Shown here one piece after another: positions 11,610 through 22,016 of a DNA stretch of 64,000 nucleotides. Below the pieces are notes generated by a model. It made no database searches. It had not been told where the DNA came from and was given only the letters and a program-made list of their open reading frames with translations. Made by a program: the position numbers and the translations under genes. The DNA is from Cocos nucifera (taxonomy: Eukaryota; Streptophyta; Magnoliopsida; Arecales; Arecaceae): contig QRFJ01000022.1 in the NCBI GenBank assembly GCA_006176705.1, forward strand, positions 3,806,424 to 3,870,423, written 5' to 3'. Each line of letters starts with the position of its first letter. Position 1 is the first letter of the stretch.

Positions 11610-12110
11610 CCAAGCGGTCGTCGCTCAGGAGCCCGAACTCCTCAGCGGTCGTCACTCAGGAGCCCGAACTCCTCAGCGTCGTCACTCAGGAGCCCGAACT
11701 CATCAGCAGTCGTCACTCAGGAGCCGAACTCCTCAGCAGTCGTCACTCAGGAGCCCGAACTCTCTCAGCAGTCGTCACTCAGGAGCCCGAACTCCTCAGC
11801 AGTCGTCACTCAGGAGCCCGACTCCTCAGCGGTCGTCACTCAGGAGCCGAAACTCCTCACGGTCGTCACTCAGAGCCCGAACTCATCAGCAGTCGTCACT
11901 CAGGAGCCCGAACTCCTCAGCAGTCCGTCACTTCAGGAGCCCGAACTCCTCTGCAGTCGTCACTCAGGAGCCCCGCTCCTCAGAGACGTCACTCAGAGCC
12001 CACCCTCAGCAGTCGTCACTCAGGAGCCCAACTCCTCAGCAGTCGTCACTCAGGAGCCCGAACTCCTCAGCAGTCGTCAACCTACGAGCCCGAACTCCTC
12101 TGCAGTCGTC
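11610..12110 (+). repeat. 31-bp minisatellite in the LTR of element C
   Basis: About 16 copies of a unit containing AGTCGTCACTCAGGAGCCCG and AACTCCTCAGC. Several copies are 29 or 30 bp through single-base losses. The 3' LTR counterpart (about 19790-20130) has fewer, noisier copies. Confidence 0.88.
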
Positions 12111-12581
12111 ACTGGGCCGAACTCCTCAGCGGTCGCCCTCATCAAACTTCGGCCGACCGAGCTCCCACCGAACTCTCAAGTGTCCAAGCCTCAGCCTAAG
12201 TCCAACGGCCGGCCGAACCCCAGACGGCCGGGCCGCGGCTTCTCAGCAGCCGAACTCGTCTGCGGACGGCCTTAGCTGCATACCTCTCGCCAGACGCCTA
12301 TGGGAGCCGAACTCCCTCCTATCTTCCTCTTCAGGAGCCCAAACTCCTCCGAAACAGGCACACGACGAAGACCTTCATCCCTTCATTCGGCGAGCTCTGC
12401 AACCATCCCATCAGTCAGTCCGCCGCACCATCAGTCAGTCCGCCGCGGGCGATAGCGACCCGCTGTCAGGCGGCGATGGCTGCCACCCTCCATCCGCCGT
12501 ATGCGGCGCCAGTGAGACTGACTCGCCGAACCTCGAGCGGCCCGCCAGCACGCGGCTGCAGTTGTCACCATCAAGCTCCAC

Positions 12582-12589
12582 TATATAAA
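12582..12589 (+). promoter_or_regulatory. TATA box of the element C LTR
   Basis: TATATAAA preceded by AGCTCCAC. Elements A, D and E have TATAAAA in the same setting after AGCTCC or its equivalent. Confidence 0.7.
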
Positions 12590-12846
12590 GGATCCTCCCG
12601 ACACACTAAGGCTAAGCTCTCTGAACTCTCGACTCTCTAAGCTCTCCTCCACATCTCTAAGCCCCGGAACTCATTCCGGGCACTCCATTACTGTTGGTCG
12701 GAAACTAACTTGACCGTCGGAGGGTCCTGCCGGAGCCACCACCCCACCGGTTCCGGGCGGGACTTCGTTTTTGCAGGTCCCCGGCGACGCCCAGCGGCTT
12801 CGATTGCGGCGACCTCCGGCGGCGACGGATTTCTGCACCAACAGAT

Positions 12847-12864
12847 TGGCGCCGTCTGTGGGAA
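12847..12864 (+). other. Primer binding site of element C
   Basis: TGGCGCCGTCTGTGGGAA starts three bases after the LTR end. Only the first six bases are shared with the PBS of D and E (TGGCGCTAGAGGAAGG). The first nine bases fit the 3' end of plant tRNA-Asp, but the rest fits poorly, so the primer is left open. Confidence 0.75.
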
Positions 12865-12980
12865 CAAGGGATTGAACCTTCGAGGTTCCCTTGTTCTTAA
12901 AGGAGTGCTCGGCGACGATTTCCCTCCCCTGCTCCGGATCTCTCTCCTCCCTCTTCAGTATTCCTTTTCTGAAAAGAAAA

Positions 12981-14625
12981 ATGCCTCCCCAGACGAAACC
13001 TCGACCCGGAGGTTGGCAGCCTCCGCGGCCCGATCCCGTTCGGGTCCGTCCGCTCCTACTCCGACCCCGGCGACGCGGGCCCGCTCCGTACTCACGGTAG
13101 ATGCGGAGCGGTTCGACCTGCTTGCCCAGCAGGTCCGCGATCTTACGGAGGCGGTGCAGGCAGTGCAAGCCACGCATTCGCGAGGTCCAGCGCCCACTCG
13201 ACCGGCGCGGGGTTCCCCGGAGCCCGGGAATCCAGTCCAGGAGCGACCGATGTGGCTACCCAACCTCCGGCCCTCGGGAGAGAGGGGCAGCCGCAAAGAG
13301 CCCCTGCTCGGACCGCGGCTCAACCCAGGGAGAAGCTTCGCACCCCTTCCGCGAGAAGACCTTGGGGATTAAGGATCGCGAAGATTTCCTGGACCAAAGG
13401 CTCATGGAGATGGGACGGCGCATAGAAGAACTTCGTCATACTCCTTCCTCCCCGCGGTAACGATATTTGCACTGATCCTCCTTCTCACAGAAAAGTATGC
13501 AGGAACAGGTACCACCGAACTTCAAGCTCCCGCATTTCGAAAGCTACGATGGGACCACTGACCCGGTCGACCATTTGGAGGCCTTCAGGACGACGATGTT
13601 ACTCCATGGCGCGCCTGATGCCATTTTGTGTCGGGCTTTTCCCCTTCTACCCTCAAGGGAGCGGCTAGGAATTGGTACTCGGCGCTTAAGCCGGGCACCA
13701 TCCTGTCGTTTGACCAAATGAGTCAACAATTCGCGGCCCACTTCGTCAGCAGCAAACGGCCGCGCAGAGGCTCGGATTCCCTGTTGGCCATCAGGCAAAA
13801 AAGAGGGAACCCATCCGGGCTTACGTCACCCGGTTCAACACTGCCGCGCTGGAAGTCCGGAACCTGGACCAATCAGTTGCTATGGCCGCCCTCAAGGGCG
13901 GCCTTCAGAAGAACGACCTGCTGTTTTCCCTGGAGAAGAAATATCCCAGGGACTTCGCTGACATGCTAGCTCGGGCCGAAAGCTATGCCCGGCAGAAGAG
14001 GCTTTCGAAGCCAAGGATGGTGAAGCTCGCGACAAGCGACGAGTAGGCAGAGCGGGAAGGCCTGCCGAGGAAAGAAAGCGCACCGAAGCCTGGCCGCGTT
14101 CCCGAACTCCCCCGGTCGCGGGCATGCCCGGACTCCACCTCAGGCTCGGGGGCGGGAAGCCACGGACGGAAGGGCGCGCCGAAGTTCTCCTCGGCACGAA
14201 GTCCCACCCGACGCCGAAGTTCCCCCGGCGCCGAGGTTCATCCCCGCGACGAGGTCCGTCCCGCGCCGAGGTTCTCCCTCCGACGGCGTTTTCACAGCTA
14301 CGCCCCCTCAACGCCCCGAAGGCTCAAGTGCTGCTGGAGATCAAGGACGACTTTCGGAGCCGGAGAGGATGCGTTCCCATCCCAGAAGACGCAACCCCAA
14401 CAAATTCTGCCTTTACCACCGTGACCACGGTCACGATACCGAAGAGTGCATCCAGCTCCAGGACGAAATCGAGGAGCTGGTCCGGCGGGGCAGGCTTGGC
14501 CGATTCCTGCGAAGACGATCTAAAGAGCAGGAAGAATCGGCCGAGAATGTTGCCGCCGATTGGGGAAGATCGGCAGGAGGATCGGCCGTCTCTTGGCGTC
14601 ATTAACACCATCTCGGGAGGACCGC
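12981..14625 (+). pseudogene. gag: gag of element C (frameshifted)
   Basis: ATG at 12981 starts MPPQTKPRPGG. Later pieces are DLLAQQVRDLTEAVQAVQA (about 13110-13170), LMEMGRRIEELRHTP (about 13403-13447), the segment EQVPPNFKLPHFESYDGTT (about 13503-13559), the capsid core GAARNWYSALKPG (about 13660-13700), SVAMAALKGGLQKND-like sequence (about 13875-13917) and the knuckle CLYHRDHGHDTEEC (about 14407-14450). Frames change at least five times, consistent with single-base indels. Between capsid and knuckle (about 14150-14290) is a short GCCGAAGTTC-rich stretch, the likely seed of the large array in D and E. Confidence 0.88.
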
Positions 14626-14639
14626 AGCAGAGAAAGACC

Positions 14640-15110
14640 GACGAATCCGAGGGATCGGCAAAGAGACAGAGGACCTCGGAGCCCGTGACCTTCACCGAAG
14701 CAGACGCCCAGGGGACCAGATTTCCGCATAACGACGCGGTTGTAATCTCTTTAAACGTCGCTGATTATGATGTACGCCGCATTTTGGTGGATAATGGGAG
14801 TTCGGCGGACATATTGTTTTACGATGCCTTCTTGAAAATGTCCCTACCTGACATCCGCTTAGGACCTGTAAGTTCCCCCCTGGTGGGATTTGCGGACACG
14901 CCGTTCCGGTCGAAGGCATGGTGACTTGGCGGTGACGGCGGGCCAATCCCCAAAATTGGCCAAGGCGCGGATCGACTTTTTTGTCGTGAGGACCCCGTCC
15001 GCCTATAATGCAATCCTTGGGCGACCAGGCCTTAACGCGCTGCGGGCGGTAGTGTCAACCTACTACTTAAAGATGAAATTCCCGACGAGCCATGGAGTCG
15101 GCGAAGTCAG
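14640..15110 (+). pseudogene. Aspartic protease region of element C
   Basis: VVISLNVADYDVRRILVDN then GSSADILFYDAF, with the catalytic loop D-N-G-S-S near 14788-14805. After a frameshift near 14905 come LAVTAGQSPKLAKARIDFF and AYNAILGRPGLNALRAVVS, the usual C-terminal half of this domain in Tat Pol. Apart from that shift the sequence is well kept. Confidence 0.85.
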
Positions 15111-15199
15111 AGGAGACCAAGCCCTGGCGAAGTACTGCTACTCAATCGCCCTGCGCGAGGGAGACCGGCCCGACCCTTGCCTTGTTGACGGACTGGACG

Positions 15200-16045
15200 T
15201 CCGCGACGACCTCGCTGAAGAACGGGGCGAACCTGCGGAAGACCTCGTCCCTGTGTCCTTACGCGATGGAGACCCGGGGCATGAGGTGCGGATCGGCTCC
15301 AACCTAGCGGCCGAGGTTAAGGGACAGCTCGTCGCTTTCCTCAGAAGGAATGCAGACGTTTTCGCCTGGGCCCCAGCGGATGTACCAGGGATCGACGCCG
15401 ATGTCATAGAACATCGGCTGGCCATCGACCCAAGGCACCGACCCGTCAGAGAAAAATTACGCCGCCAAGCCCCAGAAAGACAGAAGGCGGTAGCCGAAGA
15501 AGTGGATAAGCTCCTTGAAGCTGGACTCATCCGGGAGGTCAACTATCCGACCTGGGTCTCGAACGTGGTCCTCGTCAAAAAGCAAACAACAAATGGAGGA
15601 TGTGCGTCGACTTCAAGAAGCTGAACAAAGCCTGCCCAAAGGACAGCTACCCCCTCCGAGGATCGATCAAGCTGGTGGACGCAACCTCGGGCCACGAGCT
15701 CCTCACTTTTATGGACGCATTTTCTGGTTATAACCAGATACGCATGGCGCCCGAGGATGAAGAGAAGACCACCTTTATTACTGACCGAGGTCTCTATTGT
15801 TACAGGGTCATGCCTTTCGGACTCAGAATACAGGAGCCCACCTACCAGCGCTTGGTCAACAAGGTCTTCAAGGGGCAGATCGGCCGCAACATGGAGGTGT
15901 ACGTGGAGACATGCTGGTAAAAGCCGAGCCTCAACAGACCACCTCGCCGATCTGAAGAAACTTCGGTGCGCTTAGGAGGCACAAGATGAAGTTGAACCCG
16001 ACCAAATGCGCCTTCGGCGTGACCTCCGGAAAATTTTTTAGGATT
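15200..16045 (+). pseudogene. Reverse transcriptase of element C (frameshifted at the active site)
   Basis: The RT entry HRLAIDPRHRPVREKLRRQ (about 15412-15468), EVDKLLEAGLIREVNYPTW (about 15500-15556), MCVDFKKLNKACPKDSYP (about 15600), FMDAFSGYNQIRMAP (about 15709-15753) and VMPFGL (about 15808) are in order. The catalytic YVDD box is broken: after VYV the frame shifts by one base near 15905-15912. This single loss in an otherwise good domain could be a sequencing error or a real lesion. Confidence 0.87.
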
Positions 16046-16046
16046 C

Positions 16047-16700
16047 ATGGTGTCGAGACGCGGAATCGAGGCAAATCCCGAGAAAATCCGAGCCATCCAG
16101 GAGATGACTGCCCCGAAAACAATTAAGGAAGTTCAGCGCCTGGCTGGAAAGGTGGCGTCCTTGAACCGCTTTGTCTCAAGGTCGGCCGAGCGGTGCCTGC
16201 CTTTCTTCCAAGTCCTCAGGCGACCGAAAGATTTTTGCTGGACAGCGGAGTGCAAACAGGCATTCAAAGAGCTTAAAAACTACCTCGGCGCACCTCCATT
16301 GCTGGCAAAGCCCGAACCTGAGAGGGCTGCTCCTATACCTAGCTGTCTCTCCAATGGCCCTGGCGGCTGTCCTGGTCAGGGAAGATGCGAAGGCGCAACA
16401 ACCAGTCTACTACGTGAGCCGAGCTTGAGGACGCGGAAACCAGGTATTCCAAGTTAGAAAAAAACTAATTTACTGTCTTCTGATCGCAGCCAGGAAGCTC
16501 CGACCTTACTTTCAGAGCATACCATCACGGTCCTCACGGACCAACCATTAAGAGCCGTCCTCCACCGCGCGGACGCTTCAGGAAGGATCGCCAAGTGGGC
16601 GATCGAGCTCACGGAGTTCGACATCAATTACCGACCCAGGCCATCGATCAAGGCTCAGATACTGGCGGACTTCATGCTGGAATGCACCGCACCAGTCGAA
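16047..16700 (+). pseudogene. Ty3-type RNase H of element C
   Basis: The connection region MVSRRGIEANPEKIRAIQE and DFCWTAECKQAFKELKNYL leads to LYLAVSPMALAAVLVREDA (about 16335-16391), PVYYVSRA, and later FDINYRPRPSIKAQILADF (about 16619-16675). Two frameshifts are visible, near 16320 and 16428. The domain degrades the RNA strand of the RNA-DNA hybrid during cDNA synthesis. Confidence 0.85.
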
Positions 16701-16762
16701 GCCGAGCTTGAAATCAAGCGAGACTATCATCAGCGGGAGACCAGGCCCGACGAAGCCGAGCT

Positions 16763-17095
16763 GTGCGGTCGAGCTTCCCTGAAGAAAGGGCCGACCTTCT
16801 TGAAGGCGCCTGGGTTCTGCATGTGGATGGCTCATCCAACTCTAGCTGGGCCGGCGCAGGCTGGTCCTGGTTAGCCCGAGGGATCGTCACCGAGTACGCG
16901 TTGCGCTTCGAATTTCCCACAACCAACAATGGGGTCGAGTATGAAGCGCTGATAGCCGGGCTGCAGATAGCCAGGGAATTGAAGGTGGGTCGGCTTCAAG
17001 TCTATAGCGATTCCCAGTGGTGGTCGGTCAGGTCGGCGCAGCTACGAGGCGCGGAGGAAAGCATGGTGATGTACCTCGGAAGGTGAGAACTTAAT
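16763..17095 (+). pseudogene. Second (archaeal-type) RNase H of element C
   Basis: AWVLHVDGSSNSSWAGAG, VTEYALRFEFPTTNNGVEY, then EALIAGLQIARELKVGRLQ and YSDSQ give the conserved D, E, D residues. It lies downstream of the Ty3 RNase H, as in the Tat lineage. The frame breaks after YSDSQ (about 17020), where GG appears to be inserted in the region that reads QLMVEQV in element G. Confidence 0.87.
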
Positions 17096-17259
17096 ACCAG
17101 CCTTCGACAGCTTCGACATTCGGCACATCCGAGGACCGGGAATACAAGGGCCGACCTCTCTCCAAGTTGGCCACCTCTGCCCGGCCGAACTACCAAAAGA
17201 GGTGTTCTGGAAACTCTGAAGTGCCCGACCACGAGGAACCTCAGGCGTCCTGCGACGAC

Positions 17260-18483
17260 TTCGAGCCCAGCTGGATCGATCCGCTATCGCCTACCTCGAA
17301 GAAGGGGTCCTCCCCCACGACCGGAGAGAAGCTCGGAAGCTCAGGAGTCAAGCCTCCCTACGTCTTGTACCGAGGCAGGTTATATAAGAGGTCGTATCCC
17401 TCCCGTTGCTGAGGTGCCTCCGACCCTCTGAGGCTGCATCGCGCTACAGGATGTCCACGAAGACTCTGCGGAAGTCACGCGGGAGCCAGATCCCTATCGC
17501 AAAGACTGCTTCGGCAAGGGTACTACTGGCCGACCTACTTCACGATTCCACGGAATACGTGAAGAGGTGTGACCGCTGCCAGAAGAACGCCAGCGTGGCA
17601 AAGCAGCCGGCGTCCGAACTCACTCCGCTCACTGGCACCCTGGCCCTTCGCGCAGTGGGGGATGGACATCCTCGGCCCCTTCCCAACAGCGTCCGGACAA
17701 CGGAAGTCCTCCTGATCGCGATCGACTACTTTACCAAGTGGGTCGAGCGAACCACTAGCGAAGAATCACTGAGGCCAAGGTGCAGGACTTCGTCTGGAAG
17801 ACGCTGATCTGCCGGTTCGGTCTGCCCCGAGCTCTCGTAACGATAATGGGCGACAGTTCGCTGGAGCCCGGTTTGCCGAGTTCTGCGAAGGGCTAAACAT
17901 CTCCACACTTCACGTCGGTGGCTCATCCGCAAGCCAATGGGGAAGCCGAAGTGACCAATCGGACCCTGCTGCAAGGCCTCAAGACGAGGCTCGACAGGGC
18001 GAAAGGGGCCTGGGTAGACGAACTCTACCACGTTCTCTGGGCATACCGAACAACGCAGAGGGTACCGACCGGCGAGACACCCTTCGCCTTGGCCTTCGGC
18101 ACCGAGGCGGTCATTCCGATCGAGCTCAAACTCCCGTCTGCTCGAATCGTGGGCTTCAACGAGAACTCAACCCCAGGACCTCAGAACCAACCTCGACCTG
18201 GCTGGAAGAAAGGAGGGAGCAGCCCGCAATCCGAATGGCGCCTACCAGCGAAGTGGCTCGGTATTACAATTCAGAGTCAAAAGCAGGCGTTCAGAGTTGG
18301 GACTAGTGCTCGGACGAGCGCCGTCTCCCAGCCCCAGAATCAAGGAAGCTCGTCCCAAATTGGGAAGGTCCGTACGTAGTGGTAGAGGTCATCCGACCTG
18401 GTACCTATCGCCTAAAGGAGCTCGGAGGACTAGCGCTTCCCCGACCTTGGAACTCAGAAAACCTGAGAATGTACTACCAGTAG
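17260..18483 (+). pseudogene. Integrase of element C (frameshifted)
   Basis: Zinc-binding part with YVKRCDRCQKNASVAKQPA (about 17550-17607). Core with a GMDILGP-like D motif (about 17657-17680), LLIAIDYFTKWVE (about 17710-17749) and the PQANGEAEVTNRTLLQGLK stretch carrying the catalytic E (about 17930-17985). The remainder VLWAYRTTQRVPTGETPFA leads to a C-terminal module ending MYYQ and a stop at 18481-18483. Five or more frame changes by 1-base steps are present; I saw few in-frame stops inside the aligned pieces. Confidence 0.87.
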
Positions 18484-18539
18484 TTTCCCTCAATAAAACC
18501 TTGTTGCCGACACTATCATTTCAGTGTCACTAAAAAGCA

Positions 18540-19050
18540 GCGGAAATGCCCCCACAGCCGGCTAGGAACAGGAGGAGAACCTCGTCCTAGCGCGAGCAAA
18601 GTCAAAGGCCCGTTCGCAAAGGACGGGATGGGGGGAGAAGCGAGGACGACGGTCCTCATGTGCGCCCCTCACGGCTAGAACAGGAGGAAACCTTCCTAGC
18701 GTGAGCAAAGTCAAAGGCCCCGTCCACAAAGAACGGATGGGGGAGAAGCGAGGACGACGGTCCTCATGTGCCCCCACAGCCGGCTAGGAACGGAGGAGAA
18801 CCTCGTCTAGCGCGAGCAAAGTCAAAGCCCCGTCCACCAAGGACGAGGGGGGAGAGACGAGGACGACGGTCCTCATGTGCCCCACAGCCGGCTAGGAACA
18901 GGAGGAGAACCTCATCCTAGCGTGAGCAAGTCAAAGTTCCCATCCCACCAAGGACGGGATGGGGGAGAGACGAGGACGACGGTCCCCATGTGCCCCCACA
19001 GCCCGTCGGAACAAGAGGAAACCTCTCCTGACGCGAGCAAGGTCCAAGGC
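18540..19050 (+). repeat. 3' UTR tandem array of element C (about 108-117 bp unit)
   Basis: Five copies, each starting near a CCCCCACAGCCGGCTAGGAA block (about 18547, 18664, 18772, 18881, 18992) and containing GCGAGCAAAGTCAAAGG. The unit is homologous to arrays at the same place in A, D, E and G. Confidence 0.87.
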
Positions 19051-19418
19051 CGAGCCCCAGAGTCTACGGTAGCTTCACTGCAGGAGACGAGTCTCCTTCA
19101 GACCTCGGCTTCACTTGGTATCAGCGTCAGCGGGAGGCGAGGTCTCCCCAAGCGATCATAACCTGATTGCAAAAGAGGAGGTCTCCCCGAATCGACTTCG
19201 GTTGATGAAGGCAATGTCAACTCCGACCCTGACCACGGGGGCGACATTGACTCCGGCCTCAACGTCGGCTTCATCGACTTTAGCTAAAAACGAGTTCCAT
19301 TTCACTCCGAACATCGAATGGAGATGAGGCTCCCCGAGCTCCAGCTGCAACAAATGCGGGCCTGGAAGAAGACTCGGCAGTCGCCTGTTTTGGTACCCCT
19401 TCCCTCATTTTTTGAACT

Positions 19419-19433
19419 CGGGAGGGGGGCTAC
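19419..19433 (+). other. Polypurine tract of element C
   Basis: CGGGAGGGGGGCTAC directly before the 3' LTR. It primes plus-strand DNA synthesis. Confidence 0.8.
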
Positions 19434-20880
19434 TGTTGGGGATAAATCCGCTCCTGCGAACCCGGCCCAACGCTCAGCCCAATGTAAACCAGTAGCCGCT
19501 GAAAGCTTCAGCGCCAGGCGCCAGGCCGAACCCTTAACACGGCCGAACTGCTAGAGGACGATATCAGCAGCCCTGGCCGAACTCCTTCGGACCGAACTCC
19601 AACATCGATCTTCAACGAATAGTCCTGCTCAAGCGCGAAACTCTCGACCGACTCAAGCACCGTATTTCAACGAAAGTGCCTCTCAGCGCCGAACTTCCTT
19701 CGAACCGACCTCCAACCTGCACCGAGCTCAAATGGAAGTCCTCTCACGCGCCGAAACTCCTCAGCACGGGCTTCTAGTGGATCCCCAACGCGTCGTCGCT
19801 GTCAGTGGGAGCCCGAACTCTCTCACGTCGTCATCAGCGAGCCGCGGGAAACCGTTTCCTCACGGTCGTCACTCAGGAGCCCAACTCATTCAGCAGGTTC
19901 AACACTTCAGGACCCGAACTCCTCAGCAGTCGTTCAACTGCAGGGAGGCCCAAATTCCTCATAGCAGTCACACGCAGGAGCCGCGAACTCCTCCCAAGCA
20001 GTCGTCACTGCAGTAGAGCCCAAACTCCTCAGCGTCAATCACCAGGAGCCCGAACTCCTCAGCAGTCGTCACTCAGGAGTCCGAAAACTCCTCAGCAGTC
20101 GTCACCTACGAGCCCAAAACTTCCTCAGCAGTCGCACTGGGCCGAACTCACCACGGTCGGCCCTCATCAAACTTCGCCGCCGAACCGAGCTCCCACCGAA
20201 ACTCTCAAGTGTCCAAGCCTCAAGCCTGAAGTCAACGCCGGCCGAACCCCAGACGGCCCGTGCCGCGCTTCTAAGCAGCCGAACTCGTCTCGTGACGGGC
20301 CTTAGCTGCATACCCTTCACCCAGACGGCCTATGGGAGCCGATACTCGCCTTCCTATCTTTCCTCTTCAGCGAACGGCTCCGAACTCCTCCAAAACAGGG
20401 CACAACGACGAAGACCTTCATCCCTTCATCGCAGCTCTGCAACCATCCACCATCAGTTCCAGTCCGCCGCACCGATCAGTCAGTCCGCACGGGCAGTAGC
20501 GAACCCGCTGTCAGGCGCGATGCGCTACCACCCTCCATCCGCCGTATGCGGCGCCAGTTGAGACTGATCCGCCGAAATCCTCGAGCGGCCGCCACACGCA
20601 GGCTGCATTGTATCACCATCAAGCTCACTATAAAAAGATACTCCCACACACATAAGGCTAAGCTCTCTGAACTCTCACTCTCAACTCTTCCTCCACATCT
20701 CTAAACCCCGGAACTCATTCCGGGCCACTCCATTTACGTTGGTCGGGAACTAACTTGACTCTCGGGAGGGCCTGCCGAGCCACCACCCCACCGGTTTCGG
20801 CGGACTTCATTTTGCAGTCCCGCGATGCCCAGCGCTCGAATGCGGCGACCTCCGGCCGGCGACGGATTTCCAACCAGACA
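19434..20880 (+). repeat. 3' LTR of element C
   Basis: 1447 bp, TGTTGGGGATAAA at the start and ACCAGACA at the end, followed by the GGTTG target duplication. Against the 5' LTR it differs mostly by one-base losses and gains (for example ATCCCGC to ATCCGC, GAAGAGC to GAAAGC, TGCCTA to TGCTA) and has a shorter 31-bp array. Confidence 0.9.
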
Positions 20881-20937
20881 GGTTGCATTAGTTAAGCATC
20901 AGATGGACTTCGGTGGGAGTGAGATTTATCCCTAACA
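20881..20937 (-). repeat. 3' LTR of element B, right part
   Basis: Continuation of the split LTR after the GGTTG duplication, ending CCTAACA. The next bases, ATAGTCCCCCCACTCC, are the reversed PPT of B. Confidence 0.88.
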
Positions 20938-20955
20938 ATAGTCCCCCCACTCCTA
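20938..20955 (-). other. Polypurine tract of element B
   Basis: On the minus strand GGAGTGGGGGGACTAT abuts the LTR start. Confidence 0.8.
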
Positions 20956-20989
20956 ATCTCGAAATTCAAAGGAAGGGAGTATAAAAAGA

Positions 20990-21700
20990 CAACTGTTGAA
21001 GTCTTTCTGACTCTACGCCATTGAGATGAAGCTCATGGAGAGATCTGTATTTCCACTTGAGGTTGATGTTGAAGTTGAAGCTCGGAGGAGATCTTATCTC
21101 CAAACGAGGTTGAATTTGAAGTTGAAGTTGAAGCTCGGAGGAGATCTTATCTCCAGTTGAGATTGAAGAAGATCTTATCTTCTATTGATGTTGAAGTGTA
21201 AGCTCGGGGACATTTCTTATCTCAGTTGAGATTTAAGAAATCTTTATCTCTCTGTTGTAATCGTTGAAGGATTACTCGAAGGAATCTTTATCTTTAGTTA
21301 GGTGTAATGGAGATCTTTCTCCTGTTGATGTTGAAGTTGAAGCTCGGTAGAAGATCTTATCTTCAGTTGAGGTTGAAAAAGATCTTATGTTCTGTTGAAA
21401 TTGAAGTTAAAGCTTGGGGGAGATCTTATCTCCAACCGAGATTGACATTGAAGTTGAAGCTGAAGCTTGGAGGAGATCTTATCTCCAGCCTAGGTTGAAG
21501 GAGATCTTATCTCCTATTGACGTAGACGTTGAAGCTCAGGAGAGATCTTATCTTCAGCCAAAGTTGACATTGAAGTTGAAGTTCGGGGGAGATCTTATCT
21601 CCAGCTGAGGTTGAAGGAGATCTTATCTCTTGTTGACATAGACTTTGAAGCTCGAAAGAGATCTTATCTTCAGCTGAGGTTGAAGGACTTCAACTTGCTC
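20990..21700 (-). repeat. 3' UTR repeat block of element B (GAGATAAGATCT family)
   Basis: Irregular repeats built of GGAGATCTTATCTCC and GTTGAAGTTGAAGCTCGG on the plus strand. It is a different unit from the 110-bp array and matches the blocks at 50800-51210 and 51900-52320 in element E. Small ORFs here are repeat products. Confidence 0.8.
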
Positions 21701-21826
21701 ATGTCAAGACGAGGTTCTCCTCCTATTCTTAACATGGCTACTATTGATTGCTTCTTTCCTATCATCACATAATTTTTACACTAAGAAACAATAATATTGA
21801 AATGGAGGAATTTTATTAAAGAAAAG

Positions 21827-22010
21827 TTACTGATAGTATATCCTTAGATTTTCTGAGTTCTAAGGTCATGGGAGCGTTGTTCCTCCGAGCTCCTTCAGAT
21901 GATAAGTTTTGGGCTGGACGACCTCCTCTATGTCATACGGACCTTCCTAATTTGGGGCAAGCTTTTCCTGGCTCTAAGGCTGAGAGATAGTGGCTCATCG
22001 AAGTATTAAA
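21827..22010 (-). pseudogene. Integrase tail stub, element B
   Basis: Reading leftward, a piece like the last about 60 codons of integrase (SQP, KLAPN-like and final YYQ) ends with the stop at 21827-21829. It begins directly at the junction with gag (22011-22016). The rest of pol is absent. Confidence 0.8.
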
Positions 22011-22016
22011 TCCTCC

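Larger units (their letters stand above)
11236..12843 (+). repeat. 5' LTR of element C
   Basis: 1608 bp, TGTTGGGGATAAA...CACCAACA. U3 holds three copies of a 57-bp unit (about 11411-11581) and a 31-bp array (about 11610-12110). A TATA box (TATATAAA) is at 12582-12589, followed by a CT-rich probable transcription start region. The R/U5 region matches the other elements from TTGACCGTCGGAGGGTCCTG on. Confidence 0.92.
11236..20880 (+). mobile_element. Element C: full-length Tat-type LTR retrotransposon nested in B
   Basis: LTRs at 11236-12843 and 19434-20880, target duplication GGTTG at 11231-11235 and 20881-20885, PBS, gag, protease, RT, RNase H, second RNase H, integrase, tandem 3' UTR and PPT, all plus strand. 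It is the most complete element here and the youngest by nesting. In-frame stops are few, but frameshifts are frequent. Its GC content is clearly above that of A and G, consistent with less cytosine decay. Confidence 0.93.

Noticed and set aside
13458..13491. A GT...AG stretch of about 34 bases in gag that looks like a mini-intron
   Set aside because: Too short for a plant intron, and the same bases encode an NDICTDPP-like segment that continues Gag in elements A and C; a frameshift explains the break.
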